NCBI GenBank assembly: GCA_046541715.1 | Contig: JBKHCS010000145.1 | Coordinates: forward strand, 1-6,730 | Direction of reading: 5' to 3' | Origin: CAYPUT01 sp046541715 | Lineage (GTDB): Bacteria; Spirochaetota; Spirochaetia; DSM-27196; PWMO01 | Length of the DNA: 6,730 nt | Shown: one piece after another, positions 5,722-6,730 of the stretch | Layout of the letters: each line of letters begins with the position of its first letter | How positions within the stretch are numbered: the stretch's first letter is position 1 | The notes under the pieces: generated by a model | The model's input: the letters and a program-made list of their open reading frames with translations, nothing else | What the model was told of the DNA's origin: nothing | Databases searched by the model: none | Program-made: the position numbers and the translations under genes

Positions 5722-6517
5722 CCCCGAGGGGACAAACCCGGCCGAGGCGCCACCCGGCGCCCCTCCCGCGGTCCGGGTATCCCGGTTGCACAAGTCTTTC
5801 GGCGAGTTGGAGGTTCTAAAAGGGATAGACCTCGAGGTGAGCCCCCGGGAGATCGTTTCGATTATCGGACCCTCCGGCTCCGGCAAGAGCACCCTCCTCC
5901 GGTGTCTCATTCACCTCGAGAAGGCCAACCGGGGAACCATCGAGATCGAGGGACAACCGATTGCCTTGGAGCGAGAGGGAACTCAGGAGCCGATATCCGA
6001 GCGGCACATTCGCCGGCGCTGCCGTAAGCTCGGCATGGTGTTTCAGAACTTCAACCTCTTTCCACACAAAACGGCCCTCGGGAATGTGATAGAGGGTCTC
6101 CTCGTGGTCGCTCGGGTCCCCCGGCAGGAGGCCATCGACCGGGGCGAGGCGATGCTCGCGAAGGTGGGCCTCTCGGACAAACGGGACACCTACCCGTACT
6201 ACCTTTCCGGCGGCCAGAAGCAGCGCGTGGCCATCGCTCGAGCTCTGGCGATGGACCCGGACATCATGCTCTTCGACGAACCGACGAGCGCCCTCGACCC
6301 CGAGTTGGTCGGAGAGGTCCTCGCGGTGATAAAGGAGCTCGCGAAGGAACGGGTGACGATGCTCGTAGTAACCCACGAGATGGCCTTTGCCCGAGAGCTT
6401 TCCGACCGGGTGGTCTTTATGGACGACGGCTACATCGTCGAAGCCGCCCCGCCGGCTAAGCTCTTCCGTAACCCGGACCACCCGCGGATAAAGGCATTTC
6501 TTAAGAAGATGCTCTAA
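5705..6517 (+). CDS. Amino acid ABC transporter ATP-binding protein (GlnQ/HisP type)
   Basis: A 270-residue ATPase that powers the importer from the cytosolic face. All motifs are intact: Walker A GPSGSGKST (55-63), Q-loop Q114 in FQNFNLFP, ABC signature LSGGQ (167-171), Walker B IMLFDEP (187-193), D-loop SALD (195-198) and H-loop H224. The canonical domain begins near residue 22 (AVRVSRLHKSF); the first 21 residues form a Pro/Ala-rich extension not usual in this family. A stretch near 88-104 is also slightly longer than in compact homologues. The ATG at 5705 lies inside the permease gene and has GGAG (5694-5697) seven bases upstream; no alternative ATG or GTG is seen near residue 22, so the extension is probably real. 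It is the last gene of the operon and its stop is six bases from the stop of the converging gene. Confidence 0.94.
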   Translation: MPSTSSPEGTNPAEAPPGAPPAVRVSRLHKSFGELEVLKGIDLEVSPREIVSIIGPSGSGKSTLLRCLIHLEKANRGTIEIEGQPIALEREGTQEPISERHIRRRCRKLGMVFQNFNLFPHKTALGNVIEGLLVVARVPRQEAIDRGEAMLAKVGLSDKRDTYPYYLSGGQKQRVAIARALAMDPDIMLFDEPTSALDPELVGEVLAVIKELAKERVTMLVVTHEMAFARELSDRVVFMDDGYIVEAAPPAKLFRNPDHPRIKAFLKKML

Positions 6518-6527
6518 GGAGTCTTAG
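6514..6527. repeat. 5-bp inverted repeat enclosing two convergent stop codons
   Basis: CTAAG (6514-6518) and CTTAG (6523-6527) are perfect reverse complements around a four-base loop. The left arm contains the TAA of the ATPase gene and the right arm contains the TAA of the converging small gene. The stem is short and no T-run follows on either strand, so terminator function is doubtful. It is the only hairpin in the six-base gap. Confidence 0.2.
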
Positions 6528-6730
6528 CCCGCGATTACGAAGGCCAGGACGGTACCAACCAGCGCGACAAGAATGCCGACACCCCACTGGAGCACCCCGA
6601 ACCGCTGATCGACCGCGGTAAAACGCCGGTCGAGAAACCCGATAAGGTCTTCAAAGCGCTGATCCACCGCGGCAAACCGCTGACCGACGGCCACAAACCG
6701 TTGCTCCATCATGGTTTGTAGGCTCTCGAA
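6524..6730 (-). CDS. Small heptad-repeat coiled-coil protein with C-terminal membrane anchor, Bdr/DUF1640-like (partial)
   Basis: The visible C-terminal 68 residues consist of tandem heptads of the type QRFxAVD (QRFVAVG, QRFAAVD, RRFTAVD, with a QRFEDL-type variant), followed by one hydrophobic membrane segment (WGVGILVALVGTVLAFVIAG) that ends the protein. This architecture, a coiled coil plus a C-terminal anchor, recalls Borrelia Bdr proteins and bacterial DUF1640-like proteins; their function is largely unknown. Two adjacent ATGs (6712-6707) could start a 62-residue version, but no Shine-Dalgarno site precedes them and the frame stays open to the window edge (FESLQT), so the gene probably begins outside. 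Some heptads are also repeated at DNA level: 6603-6622 and 6657-6676 match in 18 of 20 positions. It converges on the ATPase gene with a six-base gap. Confidence 0.65.
   Translation of the reverse strand, partial: FESLQTMMEQRFVAVGQRFAAVDQRFEDLIGFLDRRFTAVDQRFGVLQWGVGILVALVGTVLAFVIAG

Noticed and set aside
5263..6481. Long minus-strand open frames of 215 and 221 codons over the permease and ATPase genes
   Set aside because: Both strands cannot plausibly code here; the plus-strand proteins carry all diagnostic motifs and the minus frames none.

Overview
This 6.7-kb window is GC-rich bacterial DNA, dense with genes and with mostly good Shine-Dalgarno sites. I see no insertion sequences, CRISPR arrays, tRNAs or rRNAs. 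The best taxonomic hint is a spirochaete of the Spirochaeta/Alkalispirochaeta type. Two things suggest it: the solute-binding protein has a short signal peptide ending LFA followed by a Gly-rich start, a style common in that group, and the right-hand gene resembles Bdr-like coiled-coil tail-anchored proteins. This placement is an inference and is not firm.

Layout from left to right. (1) The first 17 codons of a minus-strand gene (1-51) run off the left edge. They follow a 216-bp AT-richer noncoding stretch holding a consensus-like minus-strand promoter whose -35 box sits inside an 8-bp inverted repeat. (2) A minus-strand YciI-family gene (268-552) is divergent from (3) a large plus-strand cation-chloride cotransporter of the SLC12/NKCC type (641-2977). 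An inverted-repeat cluster lies between them. (4) A minus-strand SGNH/GDSL hydrolase-like gene (2974-3585) converges on the transporter so tightly that both stop codons share one CTAG. (5) A plus-strand flavodoxin-like gene (3656-4159) is divergent from the hydrolase. (6) A three-gene polar amino acid ABC importer follows: binding protein (4249-5058), permease (5074-5721) and ATPase (5705-6517). It is preceded by a near-consensus sigma-70-type promoter. (7) A minus-strand heptad-repeat, tail-anchored small protein enters from the right edge (6524-6730, incomplete at its 5' end) and converges on the ATPase.

The only clear functional unit is the ABC importer: the periplasmic protein captures an amino acid, the permease forms the channel and the ATPase drives import. 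The cotransporter probably couples Na+, K+ and Cl- movement for ion and volume homeostasis, which would suit a saline habitat. The YciI protein, GDSL-like hydrolase and flavodoxin are single genes with no evident shared pathway. I do not see a new multi-gene system. The most interesting points are the NKCC-like ion-site residues in a bacterial transporter, the Glu in place of the catalytic His in the GDSL protein, the operator-like repeats in the two upstream regions, the shared CTAG stop, and the repeat protein at the right edge.
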